NCBI GenBank assembly: GCA_024305745.1
Contig: JAHRBS010000004.1
Location: 1,178,001 to 1,242,000, forward strand
Length of the DNA: 64,000 nt
From: Polyporus tsugae
Lineage: Eukaryota; Basidiomycota; Agaricomycetes; Polyporales; Polyporaceae
Direction of reading: 5' to 3'
The translations under genes and the position numbers were made by a program. Positions 21,301 to 31,400 of this stretch are shown in pieces. The notes under the pieces were generated by a model. The model was given only the letters and a program-made list of their open reading frames with translations. It was not told the DNA's origin and ran no database searches. Positions within the stretch are counted from its first letter, which is position 1; each line of letters starts with the position of its first letter.

Positions 21301-23739
21301 CTCGATGCCTCTGTCCTTGAGCATATTCGTGAAGGCTTTTGATTTCAATTCACCTCCAGCATCAGATTTCCATTTCTGCACCTTCGCGCCATATTGGTTT
21401 TCGACATATGTCAACCATTGTCGCGTAGATTGTAGGGCAGTGTCCTTGGTACGAAGTTTGACGGTCCACACGTGTGAAGTGTAGTCATCATAGTACAGTA
21501 TAGCGTACTTGTGTTTGTGGTACGAAGGGACAGGGAATTCTTTGAGGTCCGTGTGGACTAGCTCAAAAGGTTTCAACGCTCGTCTAAGATCGAGCGGATG
21601 GGATTGCGATGGCATTTTGCCTTCAGCACATCCTCGGCAAATCGAGTCCTCTTTGGGAATCTCAACATGCGGGCACTTGTCAGTGTGTTTCCGAGCATGT
21701 CTCAGCACATCGCGCGAAGGATGTCCTAAGCGACGGTGTAGAGTATCATAGTCGACAGCTTCAAAGGCTGTGATCATGTTTCGCGCCAGTAAAGGCTGCG
21801 TGAAGATGACATAAATAGTGTCACCAACGTTTCGTGGTTGAAACGTGACTACTTGCTTATTTGCTTGGTAGAAGGAGATACTAGCGGTCGATGCACGCGC
21901 TTTCATTCCTTCACGGAGTAATGCTCCCATTGAAACAAGTTTGTTGGTAAGATTTGGGACCAAGGCGACATTCATCAGCCTTATGGTCTTTCCAGACTCT
22001 AAAGTTAGGAAGACAGTCCCTTCACCAGTCATGAACGTGACCCCATCTGCTGTGTATAGCGGTCGATGGACTTTGTAGTACCGGAAATCGGCGAAGTCAC
22101 TCATGTTGAACGTAAAGTGCATTGACGCTCCTGAGTCGAGCATCCACATGTTCGAGTCTTGCCGTTCAATCTGCTTATTCTTTCCCTTACAGCGCGCACA
22201 CTTAGCATGTGAAGAGTGGTGAGGACATGTATTCTGCTCTATAGCTACAGATACATGCGGGCTGTTTACACGACAAGAGGGACTTGCGACATTATCAGCT
22301 GCCATTAAGGGCGCGAAGTCAGCATACAACTTGTTGTGGGGAGAAGAATAGACTGACCAGTACTGATCGAAGAAAGATTCAACTTCATCTTCAACCACGC
22401 CGAGCGACACGACGTCCTCGTCGTCCATCAGCTCGTTCATCGGGTCGTCCAGAGGGGCGAGGCGCTCCTCTAGGGTGCGCTCTGACATGCGCTCCCTGAG
22501 GGTGCGCTTGCGCTTGGGCGCGCGGTCCTCCTCGCTGTCCGAGTCCTCGAACTGCGAACTGCTGCTCTCCTCGGTGCCACTGGGCAAGTCGTCGCCACCA
22601 CTCATCGTCGGAGATCGGGTTGATGAAGGTGCGAGTGGGGTGGCCGCGGGCGAGGCCGCGCGGTTCTGTTCCTCCGGGGCGCGAGGGGCCTGTTGGAGTC
22701 GGACGAGGTCCTCGAGGATGCGGATGCGCTCGAACGTCGGCTGGATGCCGAGTTCCTCGGCGAGGGATATGGCAGACGTGAGCGAGGGGTACTTGTTGTC
22801 CCCTGTCTTTGCGCGGACGGGCTTGCGCATGAGAGCGCGCGGATCCTCCACTCCGCTGGGGCCCTGGGTGATCGTGGTTGGGACGTCAGTGATGTGGGCA
22901 AAAGGCGCCACGTCAACCATATGGGTAAAGTGCGCATGTTGGTGCGCACCTGGCTGTCCACCACGACCACGTCCAGAGCGGCGGCCGCGAGAGCGTCCGC
23001 CTTGTTGCTGCTGCCCATCAGGGCGCTGCTGCTGCTGCTGCTGCTGCCGCTGAGGGCGCTGCTGCTGCTGCTGACGGAAGTTGGGGTCCGGCCCCTTGCG
23101 CTTGACAGCACTGATCTTGTTGGCGTTGTTACGCGACTGGTGACGTCCTTGGCGCTGTTCCCAGTGCATGATCACGGCCTGGCGGACGCCGGCGAGCGTG
23201 ATCTTCTTGATGGCAGGGCCAGCAGCGTCATCCTTGAGGCCAGAGATGTAGATCTGGATGACGGGATCCATGGACTGAGGGAGCTTGGAGACGAGCATCA
23301 TCCCCTTGACGTGCTCTGAAACGTCGAACTTGTTGGTATCAAGGCGCTGGAAGTGCGCCTCGAGCTTGTCGAGGGCTGGGATAGGATTGGAGTCGCTGGG
23401 GACGGTGAGACTGATCGCGGCACGGAAGTCTTGATAGACGATGGGGATGCCCGGCTTCCCGTAGTTCGTCTTGAGGTGGTTCCAGATGTCCGCGGCAGTG
23501 GTCTTGCTAGCGATGGCACTGATGATGCTTTGAGCGAGGCGAAGGCGGATGTTACCCATGGCCTTGCCGTTGAGTCCGTCCCATTCCGCTTGCTTGTCAG
23601 CGTCGGTGGTGGGGCGAGACTCGTTGATGACCTTCCACTGTCCTTGTGCCAGGAGGTAGGACTCCATGGTCACGGCCCACTCGAGGTAGTTGGGGCCCGT
23701 GAGGACGCTGGTAACGGCGGTGTAGAGCACGTTCGACAT
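18358..23739 (-). CDS. Copia A gag-pol polyprotein (1793 aa)
   Basis: One uninterrupted frame of the Ty1/copia order gag-PR-INT-RT-RH. Gag (about 1-200) starts MSNVLYTAVTSVLTGPNYLE with the LTR-copia gag fold, then a Gln run and an Arg/Gly-rich stretch (222-262) instead of a standard CCHC knuckle. Protease DSGA is at 535-538. The pre-integrase HHCC motif lies at 668-704 (LHRRLGHPS...CRGC). Integrase catalytic residues are D731, D793 and E829 (NGRAER). An acidic Ser-rich linker follows (about 1140-1225). Reverse transcriptase has LDV (D1377) and YVDD at 1463-1466. RNase H has GTDSDW (about 1628-1632), STEAEYMA and DNQGS. No frameshift separates gag from pol. It differs from copy B at six residues (T44, T45, R1291, S1714, H1736 and P1791 here). 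Function: reverse transcription and integration inside virus-like particles. Confidence 0.96.
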   Translation of the reverse strand: MSNVLYTAVTSVLTGPNYLEWAVTMESYLLAQGQWKVINESRPTTDADKQAEWDGLNGKAMGNIRLRLAQSIISAIASKTTAADIWNHLKTNYGKPGIPIVYQDFRAAISLTVPSDSNPIPALDKLEAHFQRLDTNKFDVSEHVKGMMLVSKLPQSMDPVIQIYISGLKDDAAGPAIKKITLAGVRQAVIMHWEQRQGRHQSRNNANKISAVKRKGPDPNFRQQQQQRPQRQQQQQQQRPDGQQQQGGRSRGRRSGRGRGGQPGAHQHAHFTHMVDVAPFAHITDVPTTITQGPSGVEDPRALMRKPVRAKTGDNKYPSLTSAISLAEELGIQPTFERIRILEDLVRLQQAPRAPEEQNRAASPAATPLAPSSTRSPTMSGGDDLPSGTEESSSSQFEDSDSEEDRAPKRKRTLRERMSERTLEERLAPLDDPMNELMDDEDVVSLGVVEDEVESFFDQYWSVYSSPHNKLYADFAPLMAADNVASPSCRVNSPHVSVAIEQNTCPHHSSHAKCARCKGKNKQIERQDSNMWMLDSGASMHFTFNMSDFADFRYYKVHRPLYTADGVTFMTGEGTVFLTLESGKTIRLMNVALVPNLTNKLVSMGALLREGMKARASTASISFYQANKQVVTFQPRNVGDTIYVIFTQPLLARNMITAFEAVDYDTLHRRLGHPSRDVLRHARKHTDKCPHVEIPKEDSICRGCAEGKMPSQSHPLDLRRALKPFELVHTDLKEFPVPSYHKHKYAILYYDDYTSHVWTVKLRTKDTALQSTRQWLTYVENQYGAKVQKWKSDAGGELKSKAFTNMLKDRGIEIITSAPHIHQQNGRAERIIRTLMDKGEAMRHDACIPQSWWEFSFDHATHVYNRTPMRRLEWRTPYELLYDSKPDISHLRVFGCGAYVFLPPEVQRNKLSPKSELMVYLGIGDGGHNYKFMRLPNNVIFTAAQALFDEHMFPKCPHEQKRQRQQIAPNEEESQESADQVPAPKNLPDDDEEPHRPPKNLPSKKDKGKARDVAPPAPPAELPVQRTSRRQTPRSVHSPVLPQSPPVERSGASSPRRSGRERKVPVREGNVYGESRHPTDIFKDIEKRESWKKMVEVRGETSRSRTAPPSRDERLPGPSSSQSLPRSRDEPVLRPPSKWTTPREPTPMISPSSSDAEEEDDSGPIPEPIPAEPVPPPHSGAPSEQSSEAHSNEGSEEETDDEDESSEYEDDDDEDASSEEVEDALRDPDGTDVAELCREGGAYLIQYLISKAIPPDDEGEKASPLNVREWTFRDIAVLPKDERKEWFNACREELEALRRRDVYDLVDRPKGRKVVKNRWVFDVKTDGRKKARLVAKGFSQVEGEDFDKIFSPVVRFETVRLITALATLEDWHISGLDVRSTYLYGKLDEEIYMEQPEGFRTPGTEHKVLRLKRALYGLKQAGLAWWRTLSESMTLMGFKRLSNDAGIYIYKRSDGALVVVIVYVDDALFCGQNRKLVAELKARFMRKWECRDLGDAKEFLRMRITRKGNDIHLDQCAYLEKVLERCGMTNARPATTPLPAGYQPEPNKEQSTPELRSRFQTVIGSLLYIMLGTRPDLAFAVTKLSQFASNPSEEHLKRALYICRYLVGTKDYSLVYKGKAQTGLVAGTDSDWASDPNTRRSQTGFFLKLAGGVFSWTSRAQKTIAHSSTEAEYMAMSDCSRQVVWVRNLLAELGYYIDHIPLSGDNQGSIFIASNPVTEPRSKHIDIRYHYIREVHEKGIVDLFYIEGDDNPADIFTKNLGATKFVKFRSQLGLHFPRPAYSAKSAFVSMPST

Positions 23740-24042
23740 CGTGCGAGAGGGGTTAAAGTCTGGAGGGAAGAAGACGTGTCAGTCAACATCCACAAAGACT
23801 TTTTAGGGCAGCGGTCATGGAAAAACGCGCTGGCATAGGTTCCCCCTCTATTTGGTGGAGGGCAGGCAGCGACCTCGAAGGCGCGCCACATCCAGCTCCA
23901 CTGCTGTGGATGGCAGGCAGCGGATAATCGCGCCACATCCATCCAACAGGTCGTCTGCCATAACGGCGACGAAGGGATTCCAGGCGAGCTGGGAGCCTCA
24001 CAGGTCGCAGCCAGCAATGAGCGGCGCAGTACCTGGGCATCA

Positions 24043-24057
24043 CCAGGGCTCATAACC
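24043..24057 (-). promoter_or_regulatory. Copia A primer-binding site (half-tRNA initiator Met type)
   Basis: Directly inside the 5' LTR. The plus strand reads CCAGGGCTCATAACC, which equals the anticodon arm of fungal initiator tRNA-Met, so the element RNA can pair with the internal part of that tRNA. This is the arrangement known for Drosophila copia, not the 3'-CCA-end pairing used by Ty1. Confidence 0.75.
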
Positions 24058-24385
24058 TGTTGAACCCGGGGGCAAAGCCCACACCGGGCAGCAACTCTAG
24101 CGGAAGCTCCGCATACTCACCTGGAGGGGTTGTTGAGGCTTGTTAAGTGATGATGGTGGTAGGGTGTAAAGAACTGTCTGTATTGGGGGCTCTGGGGAGC
24201 CCGTATATATACTACTAGATTACATAAGAACTGTACAGTAGCATACACGGTGCACAGTCGAGCTGTGCGTGATTATCATAGACGAGGCTATGAGTAATCT
24301 GGCATGTGTGACAACTGGCACTTTGGCGGTGTCACAGCCTAGCGGCTATGTTGGCTGCCAGCGCTTGGCAGTGCCGCGCTCAACA
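24058..24385 (-). repeat. Copia A 5' LTR (328 bp)
   Basis: TGTTGAACCC...CTCAACA on the plus strand, ending at the CCTGG duplication. On the minus strand it contains TATATATA and a strong splice donor CAGGTGAGT (intron would start at 24120). Confidence 0.95.
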
Positions 24386-24520
24386 CCTGGTACAGATTTT
24401 ACGATCCTGTGCATCCTGACCCATTTGTCCGCCGCCGACTTGGACTCGGAATAACGTTGCTCGTCCATCCCTTTTCTCCGCTGCATCAAACCTTAGACAT
24501 CTGCTTATTCAGCTGCTGCT

Positions 24521-27500
24521 ATGTCTACTATGGCTATTACTAAACACTCCGTCGTGACGATCGTGGCGGAGATCAAGCGGCTCAGCGCACAACTACCGAA
24601 AACAGTACCCATCACGAAGAAAAATGGCAAGCTATACCAAACCCTTATGAACATCTCAGCCGGAGAGTCGAGTTGGGCAACGTTCAACCGACGCATGGAT
24701 ATCCTATATGGCGAGGACTGCCGTGATGCTTCAGGTCGTCTCCACAACATCCGACGGGGCGCATACGGACTCGATGCCGTCTGCACGTTCCTGAGCGAGT
24801 TTGTGGTTCTGTCCGACGACGGGGCTCTGCCATATGATCTAGTCAAGCTCAAACTCGACCGGTTGTTGAAGGAACTTGTTTATCTTACCTCGGAGTACGT
24901 TCCTGCTGTTGTGAATGGCATTCGAGACCCGGAATGTTGACGTGTTCAACTATATTCACTTAACTAGCGTCTCTGAGGCCGCTACACCATCCACTTCCAA
25001 CAATGACGAATCACGTACCTCCCAGCCTCTCAAGCTAAAGATTAAGTGACCTGCGTGAGTGCGTTTGCTTGGAAGTCCACGAAGATGTCAAATAAACTCA
25101 CATAATGATGTTATCAGTGTCACGGCGGCGATCGCGGGCGGTGCGGCGCAGGCGAGCGCTCAGGGTTTGGGGGGCAACCTCCCTACAACCGCAGCGACTG
25201 ACCCGCGGGATGCCAATCCTACATCAAAAGAGGTATTGCGAGGTGCCCCGAGCACAGCTACGTCCAAAGGCTCGTCAGCGAAAGAGGGATCCGGCCTGAC
25301 CGTGACCGGCAAGAAGCCGAAGGTGAAACGAGAGCTTCCGCTTGACAAGTATCTGAAACCTCGTGAACGTAAGTTATGAGTTCAGGACATATATTATATT
25401 CAGTACTTACATGTACTGAATAGCTGCTCTGCTTCAAGATGACGAGCCCACGGACAGGACATATCAGCCACCGAAGAAGGCTCGTGAGGAACCAGCATCG
25501 CCAACCCGTATCTTTGGGCCAAATGGCGAGGAGATCATTAGTGACTCACAATCATCGAGCTGCGAGACGGAGGGGCCAGTGAGTAGTCTTGAGGTGTGCA
25601 GTGTTCATGTTGAAGGGTGCTATATTGCAAGTTCTGACGACTCCAGTGTAGGAGACAAGGAGTCCCATCCGAATCGGAGTGAAGAGAAAGGCAATCGAAA
25701 TCAGTGATGCCACTCCTGAGAACTCCGCGTCGGAGATCGACGAGAAGGCGGACGCACCTCGAGCCGCACCAAAGGCATCGAAGTCGTCAAAGCCAGCGAA
25801 AGCACGCAAATCTGCGAACGGCAAGTATAAGCGTCCAGAGGTATTTTTTGGTTCAATGAAAACGGGTTATGATGTATCACTTACATACAACCTATACAGG
25901 GGTCGAGGAAGAGGGCAAAAGCGAAGGGAACTGCATCTGATGGTCTTGATGTCTCGTCGGGCAAGGAGTCCAATGGTAGGGGTGCTTTGCGGAACGTCGA
26001 AGCACGTGAGGCTGCGAAGGGAAGTAAGCGAGGTCCTCGGAATGAGAGCATTCGCCATTGGCACGATCCAGTACCCGTGCATACTAAGGAGGGCCCTAAA
26101 TGGGAGTTTAAGTGCCGCCATTGTTCATCGTAAGCGTCGATGAAATGCTTATTAATATCAATAACTCACCAGTTGCCGCTGTATAGAGTGCGGAGGTTCA
26201 AGCGCACCATCGACGGCGCACAGGCATGTTTTGAGGACGAATCACCGCAGCCTGTGCTCGGCAACCTATCAACTCACACACGGGACAAGCATCCCAATGC
26301 CTTGGCGAACCAGAAGACCGAGGATCTTCCACAGGAAGACGCCCAGGCAAAGGTCGACCATGGGTACACGCTCAAGAGCGCACGGTTGATGGAGGGATAT
26401 GTTCGGGATGGATTCCTAAACCCTGCATTAGAGCCCACTCAGAGGGGGTTTTATCGGGTTTTCGCAGCGTGGATTCTGGAGGATGACTTACCATTCACTC
26501 AGGGAGAGTCCTGGTCGCTCAAAAACCTGTTCAACTATCTCAAAGTCAAATTTGTGCTGCCATCAGACACCACCGTACGGAACGTGCTCACCAAAATCTT
26601 TGTGGACTTGCACGCCAAAGTTGTACGTGAATTCTCAGTAAGTTTGATACTCTACCGTATACGCGCATTCCTAAGCCGAGATCTACTCACCTGAATCCAA
26701 ACTGCAGAACGTCAAGTCCAAGATCGCTTTCGCGCATGATACGTGGACGAACTGGCAGATGATCTTCACATTTGCAGGGACCCTCGCAAACTTCATCGAC
26801 GACAATTGGTGCTTGATCGAGCGCCTTGTCGACTTCTACCATATCCAAGACGATGAGCATAAAGGTCAGCAAGCAGCCAAAGCATTTGTCAAGTCCGCTG
26901 CAGGGCGCGGCGCACTCGATAAGATAAGTAGAGGTCTTTGCTCATGCGACACTGGAGTTCTCCATCTTACAAATACACGACGGTCATTACTTCATTAGCC
27001 TCACCATGGACAACGCATCAACGAACGATGTCCTTGCACGCATGCTCGGAATCCTGCTCGTCAAGCGCTACAAGATCCACTTCTCCCCACAGAATGGCCA
27101 GATCCGGTGCCTCACTCACGTCGTGAACCTCGTTGTCCAGAAGATCCTCCATGAATTGTTCGAGGCCGACGACCCCGCCCTGCAGGACTATTACGAAATG
27201 TTCAATAAGCACTTACCATTCCACTTTGATCCAGCCACCGACGAGGAGAACCAGCGCTTCAATGCTGAGGGCAAGGAGGAGCGCGCCAAGGCTGCACAGC
27301 AAACCGAGAATGACACCGATGATCAAGACGAGGTGGTTGGAGACGAGGTAGATGAGGACGACTTGGATAAGCTCTTGGAGGGTGAGGATTTGGGGAGTGA
27401 GGTGGCGGGCACGAGCACCGTAAAGAAGGTTTGTGATAAAGTTCGCTCTCAGGCTGGCAGCCTGGGAAACAACGCTCACTGTTGAACTTTCTGCGGCACT

Positions 27501-27789
27501 GGCAGCTCCGCCTCATCGTAACCAAGATCCTCTCGTCTCCGCAGCGTCGCTCACTATTCCGAAAGGCAGCCGCAAACGTATTTGACAAGTCAACTCCTGA
27601 AGACGAGCGTCGGCGCAAACTCATAGTCATACGTGATGTCGCTACCAGGTGGAACTACACTCATGCTATGATCGAGCGCACCTTGCTTCTCCGGGATGTA
27701 TGTGTCCATTCTGTCATGAGCTTTTGATTCCTACTACTGACGAAGAATGGACTAGGCAATTGAACTCTGGATGCTATGGAACAAGCCCC
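24521..27789 (+). pseudogene. hAT transposase gene, 5' portion (interrupted by copia B)
   Basis: Starts MSTMAITKHSVVTIVAEIKR (24521), a helical N-terminal domain of unknown role. The link from this exon to the next is unresolved (about 24930-25040). Downstream exons, joined by GT-AG introns, give a Lys/Pro-rich region, a BED zinc-finger-like segment (WEFKCRHCSS, with a later H around NLSTHTRDKHPN), then the RNase H-like core: AFAHDTWTNWQMIFTFAG (first Asp), LTMDNASTNDVLARML (second Asp) and the C-x2-H motif IRCLTHVVNLVVQ. An acidic insertion (EENQRF...DEVVGDEVDEDD) follows, then FLRHWQLRL, SPQRRSLFRKA and DVATRWNYTHAMIERTLLLR. The copia B duplication GCCCC (27785-27789) interrupts the frame at AIELWMLWNKP. 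It encodes the enzyme that excises and inserts the element; in this copy it cannot be made as one product unless the copia is removed. Confidence 0.85.
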
Positions 27790-28117
27790 TGTTGAGCGCG
27801 GCACTGCCAAGCGCTGGCAGCCAACATAGCCGCTAGGCTGTGACACCGCCAAAGTGCCAGTTGTCACACATGCCAGATTACTCATAGCCTCGTCTATGAT
27901 AATCACGCACAGCTCGACTGTGCACCGTGTATGCTACTGTACAGTTCTTATGTAATCTAGTAGTATATATACGGGCTCCCCAGAGCCCCCAATACAGACA
28001 GTTCTTTACACCCTACCACCATCATCACTTAACAAGCCTCAACAACCCCTCCAGGTGAGTATGCGGAGCTTCCGCTAGAGTTGCTGCCCGGTGTGGGCTT
28101 TGCCCCCGGGTTCAACA
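27790..28117 (+). repeat. Copia B 5' LTR (328 bp)
   Basis: TGTTGAGCGC...GTTCAACA. Contains a TATATATA box (27964-27971) and a consensus splice donor CAGGTGAGT with the intron starting at 28055. Confidence 0.95.
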
Positions 28118-28415
28118 GGTTATGAGCCCTGGTGATGCCCAGGTACTGCGCCGCTCATTGCTGGCTGCGACCTGTGAGGCTCCCAGCTCGCCTGGAATCC
28201 CTTCGTCGCCGTTATGGCAGACGACCTGTTGGATGGATGTGGCGCGATTATCCGCTGCCTGCCATCCACAGCAGTGGAGCTGGATGTGGCGCGCCTTCGA
28301 GGTCGCTGCCTGCCCTCCACCAAATAGAGGGGGAACCTATGCCAGCGCGTTTTTCCATGACCGCTGCCCTAAAAAGTCTTTGTGGATGTTGACTGACACG
28401 TCTTCTTCCCTCCAG
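28055..28415 (+). promoter_or_regulatory. Predicted leader intron of copia B (donor in LTR, acceptor before gag)
   Basis: The donor CCAG|GTGAGTATG (28051-28063) is a near-perfect fungal 5' splice site. The acceptor TCTTCTTCCCTCCAG (ends 28415) lies 20 nt before the gag-pol ATG and is preceded by a branch-like CTGAC (about 28394-28398). Splicing would remove 361 nt including the primer site, giving a message that can be translated but not reverse transcribed. The mirrored signals exist in copy A (intron 23760-24120). Not proven by transcript data. The leader also holds two GGATGTGGCGCG copies 47 bp apart. Confidence 0.5.
28118..28132 (+). promoter_or_regulatory. Copia B primer-binding site (half-tRNA initiator Met type)
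   Basis: GGTTATGAGCCCTGG immediately after the 5' LTR; 14 nt are the exact complement of the initiator tRNA-Met anticodon arm CAGGGCUCAUAACC. Drosophila copia uses the same region of its initiator tRNA. Confidence 0.75.
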
Positions 28416-28435
28416 ACTTTAACCCCTCTCGCACG

Positions 28436-31400
28436 ATGTCGAACGTGCTCTACACCGCCGTTACCAGCGTCCTCACGGGCCCCAACTACCTCGAGTGGGC
28501 CGTGACCATGGAGTCCTACCTCCTGGCACAAGGACAGTGGAAGGTCATCAACGAGTCTCGCCCCGCCGCCGACGCTGACAAGCAAGCGGAATGGGACGGA
28601 CTCAACGGCAAGGCCATGGGTAACATCCGCCTTCGCCTCGCTCAAAGCATCATCAGTGCCATCGCTAGCAAGACCACTGCCGCGGACATCTGGAACCACC
28701 TCAAGACGAACTACGGGAAGCCGGGCATCCCCATCGTCTATCAAGACTTCCGTGCCGCGATCAGTCTCACCGTCCCCAGCGACTCCAATCCTATCCCAGC
28801 CCTCGACAAGCTCGAGGCGCACTTCCAGCGCCTTGATACCAACAAGTTCGACGTTTCAGAGCACGTCAAGGGGATGATGCTCGTCTCCAAGCTCCCTCAG
28901 TCCATGGATCCCGTCATCCAGATCTACATCTCTGGCCTCAAGGATGACGCTGCTGGCCCTGCCATCAAGAAGATCACGCTCGCCGGCGTCCGCCAGGCCG
29001 TGATCATGCACTGGGAACAGCGCCAAGGACGTCACCAGTCGCGTAACAACGCCAACAAGATCAGTGCTGTCAAGCGCAAGGGGCCGGACCCCAACTTCCG
29101 TCAGCAGCAGCAGCAGCGCCCTCAGCGGCAGCAGCAGCAGCAGCAGCAGCGCCCTGATGGGCAGCAGCAACAAGGCGGACGCTCTCGCGGCCGCCGCTCT
29201 GGACGTGGTCGTGGTGGACAGCCAGGTGCGCACCAACATGCGCACTTTACCCATATGGTTGACGTGGCGCCTTTTGCCCACATCACTGACGTCCCAACCA
29301 CGATCACCCAGGGCCCCAGCGGAGTGGAGGATCCGCGCGCTCTCATGCGCAAGCCCGTCCGCGCAAAGACAGGGGACAACAAGTACCCCTCGCTCACGTC
29401 TGCCATATCCCTCGCCGAGGAACTCGGCATCCAGCCGACGTTCGAGCGCATCCGCATCCTCGAGGACCTCGTCCGACTCCAACAGGCCCCTCGCGCCCCG
29501 GAGGAACAGAACCGCGCGGCCTCGCCCGCGGCCACCCCACTCGCACCTTCATCAACCCGATCTCCGACGATGAGTGGTGGCGACGACTTGCCCAGTGGCA
29601 CCGAGGAGAGCAGCAGTTCGCAGTTCGAGGACTCGGACAGCGAGGAGGACCGCGCGCCCAAGCGCAAGCGCACCCTCAGGGAGCGCATGTCAGAGCGCAC
29701 CCTAGAGGAGCGCCTCGCCCCTCTGGACGACCCGATGAACGAGCTGATGGACGACGAGGACGTCGTGTCGCTCGGCGTGGTTGAAGATGAAGTTGAATCT
29801 TTCTTCGATCAGTACTGGTCAGTCTATTCTTCTCCCCACAACAAGTTGTATGCTGACTTCGCGCCCTTAATGGCAGCTGATAATGTCGCAAGTCCCTCTT
29901 GTCGTGTAAACAGCCCGCATGTATCTGTAGCTATAGAGCAGAATACATGTCCTCACCACTCTTCACATGCTAAGTGTGCGCGCTGTAAGGGAAAGAATAA
30001 GCAGATTGAACGGCAAGACTCGAACATGTGGATGCTCGACTCAGGAGCGTCAATGCACTTTACGTTCAACATGAGTGACTTCGCCGATTTCCGGTACTAC
30101 AAAGTCCATCGACCGCTATACACAGCAGATGGGGTCACGTTCATGACTGGTGAAGGGACTGTCTTCCTAACTTTAGAGTCTGGAAAGACCATAAGGCTGA
30201 TGAATGTCGCCTTGGTCCCAAATCTTACCAACAAACTTGTTTCAATGGGAGCATTACTCCGTGAAGGAATGAAAGCGCGTGCATCGACCGCTAGTATCTC
30301 CTTCTACCAAGCAAATAAGCAAGTAGTCACGTTTCAACCACGAAACGTTGGTGACACTATTTATGTCATCTTCACGCAGCCTTTACTGGCGCGAAACATG
30401 ATCACAGCCTTTGAAGCTGTCGACTATGATACTCTACACCGTCGCTTAGGACATCCTTCGCGCGATGTGCTGAGACATGCTCGGAAACACACTGACAAGT
30501 GCCCGCATGTTGAGATTCCCAAAGAGGACTCGATTTGCCGAGGATGTGCTGAAGGCAAAATGCCATCGCAATCCCATCCGCTCGATCTTAGACGAGCGTT
30601 GAAACCTTTTGAGCTAGTCCACACGGACCTCAAAGAATTCCCTGTCCCTTCGTACCACAAACACAAGTACGCTATACTGTACTATGATGACTACACTTCA
30701 CACGTGTGGACCGTCAAACTTCGTACCAAGGACACTGCCCTACAATCTACGCGACAATGGTTGACATATGTCGAAAACCAATATGGCGCGAAGGTGCAGA
30801 AATGGAAATCTGATGCTGGAGGTGAATTGAAATCAAAAGCCTTCACGAATATGCTCAAGGACAGAGGCATCGAGATTATAACCAGTGCACCACACATTCA
30901 TCAACAGAATGGCCGTGCCGAGCGCATAATTCGTACGCTCATGGACAAAGGGGAGGCAATGCGACACGACGCTTGCATACCTCAGTCCTGGTGGGAATTC
31001 TCCTTTGATCATGCTACACACGTCTATAACAGGACGCCTATGCGTCGTCTGGAATGGCGAACCCCCTATGAACTTCTATACGACTCCAAGCCAGACATTA
31101 GCCACCTACGCGTCTTTGGATGTGGAGCCTATGTCTTCTTGCCACCTGAAGTGCAGAGGAATAAACTATCCCCCAAATCGGAGTTGATGGTTTACCTTGG
31201 CATCGGCGATGGAGGTCACAATTATAAGTTCATGCGCCTACCAAACAATGTCATCTTTACAGCTGCTCAAGCGCTATTTGATGAACATATGTTTCCGAAG
31301 TGTCCGCACGAGCAGAAGCGACAGAGGCAGCAGATTGCGCCCAATGAAGAGGAATCACAGGAATCCGCGGACCAAGTCCCCGCTCCTAAGAATCTCCCTG

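Larger units (their letters stand above)
18020..24385 (-). mobile_element. Ty1/copia LTR retrotransposon, copy A
   Basis: A complete 6366-bp element in minus orientation: 5' LTR 24058-24385, leader with primer site (24043-24057), a single gag-pol frame (18358-23739), a purine tract (18348-18357, CTCCCCCTCG on the plus strand) and 3' LTR 18020-18347. It is flanked by the 5-bp duplication CCTGG (18015-18019 and 24386-24390). Its length equals that of copy B. The two LTRs differ at a single visible position (TGTTGG versus TGTTGA at the outer end of the left copy), so the insertion is recent. All catalytic motifs are intact, so it may be autonomous. Confidence 0.96.

Noticed and set aside
22475..23053. 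Long open frames antisense to both copia polyproteins (for example 22475-23053 and 29122-29700)
   Set aside because: They are exact mirrors in both copies, overlap the coding strand of gag, and reflect its GC-rich codon use; no motif or promoter supports them.
24041..24057. tRNA-Met-like sequence next to the copia LTR as a tRNA gene
   Set aside because: Only the anticodon arm is present, adjacent to an LTR in both copies, which fits a primer-binding site and not a gene.
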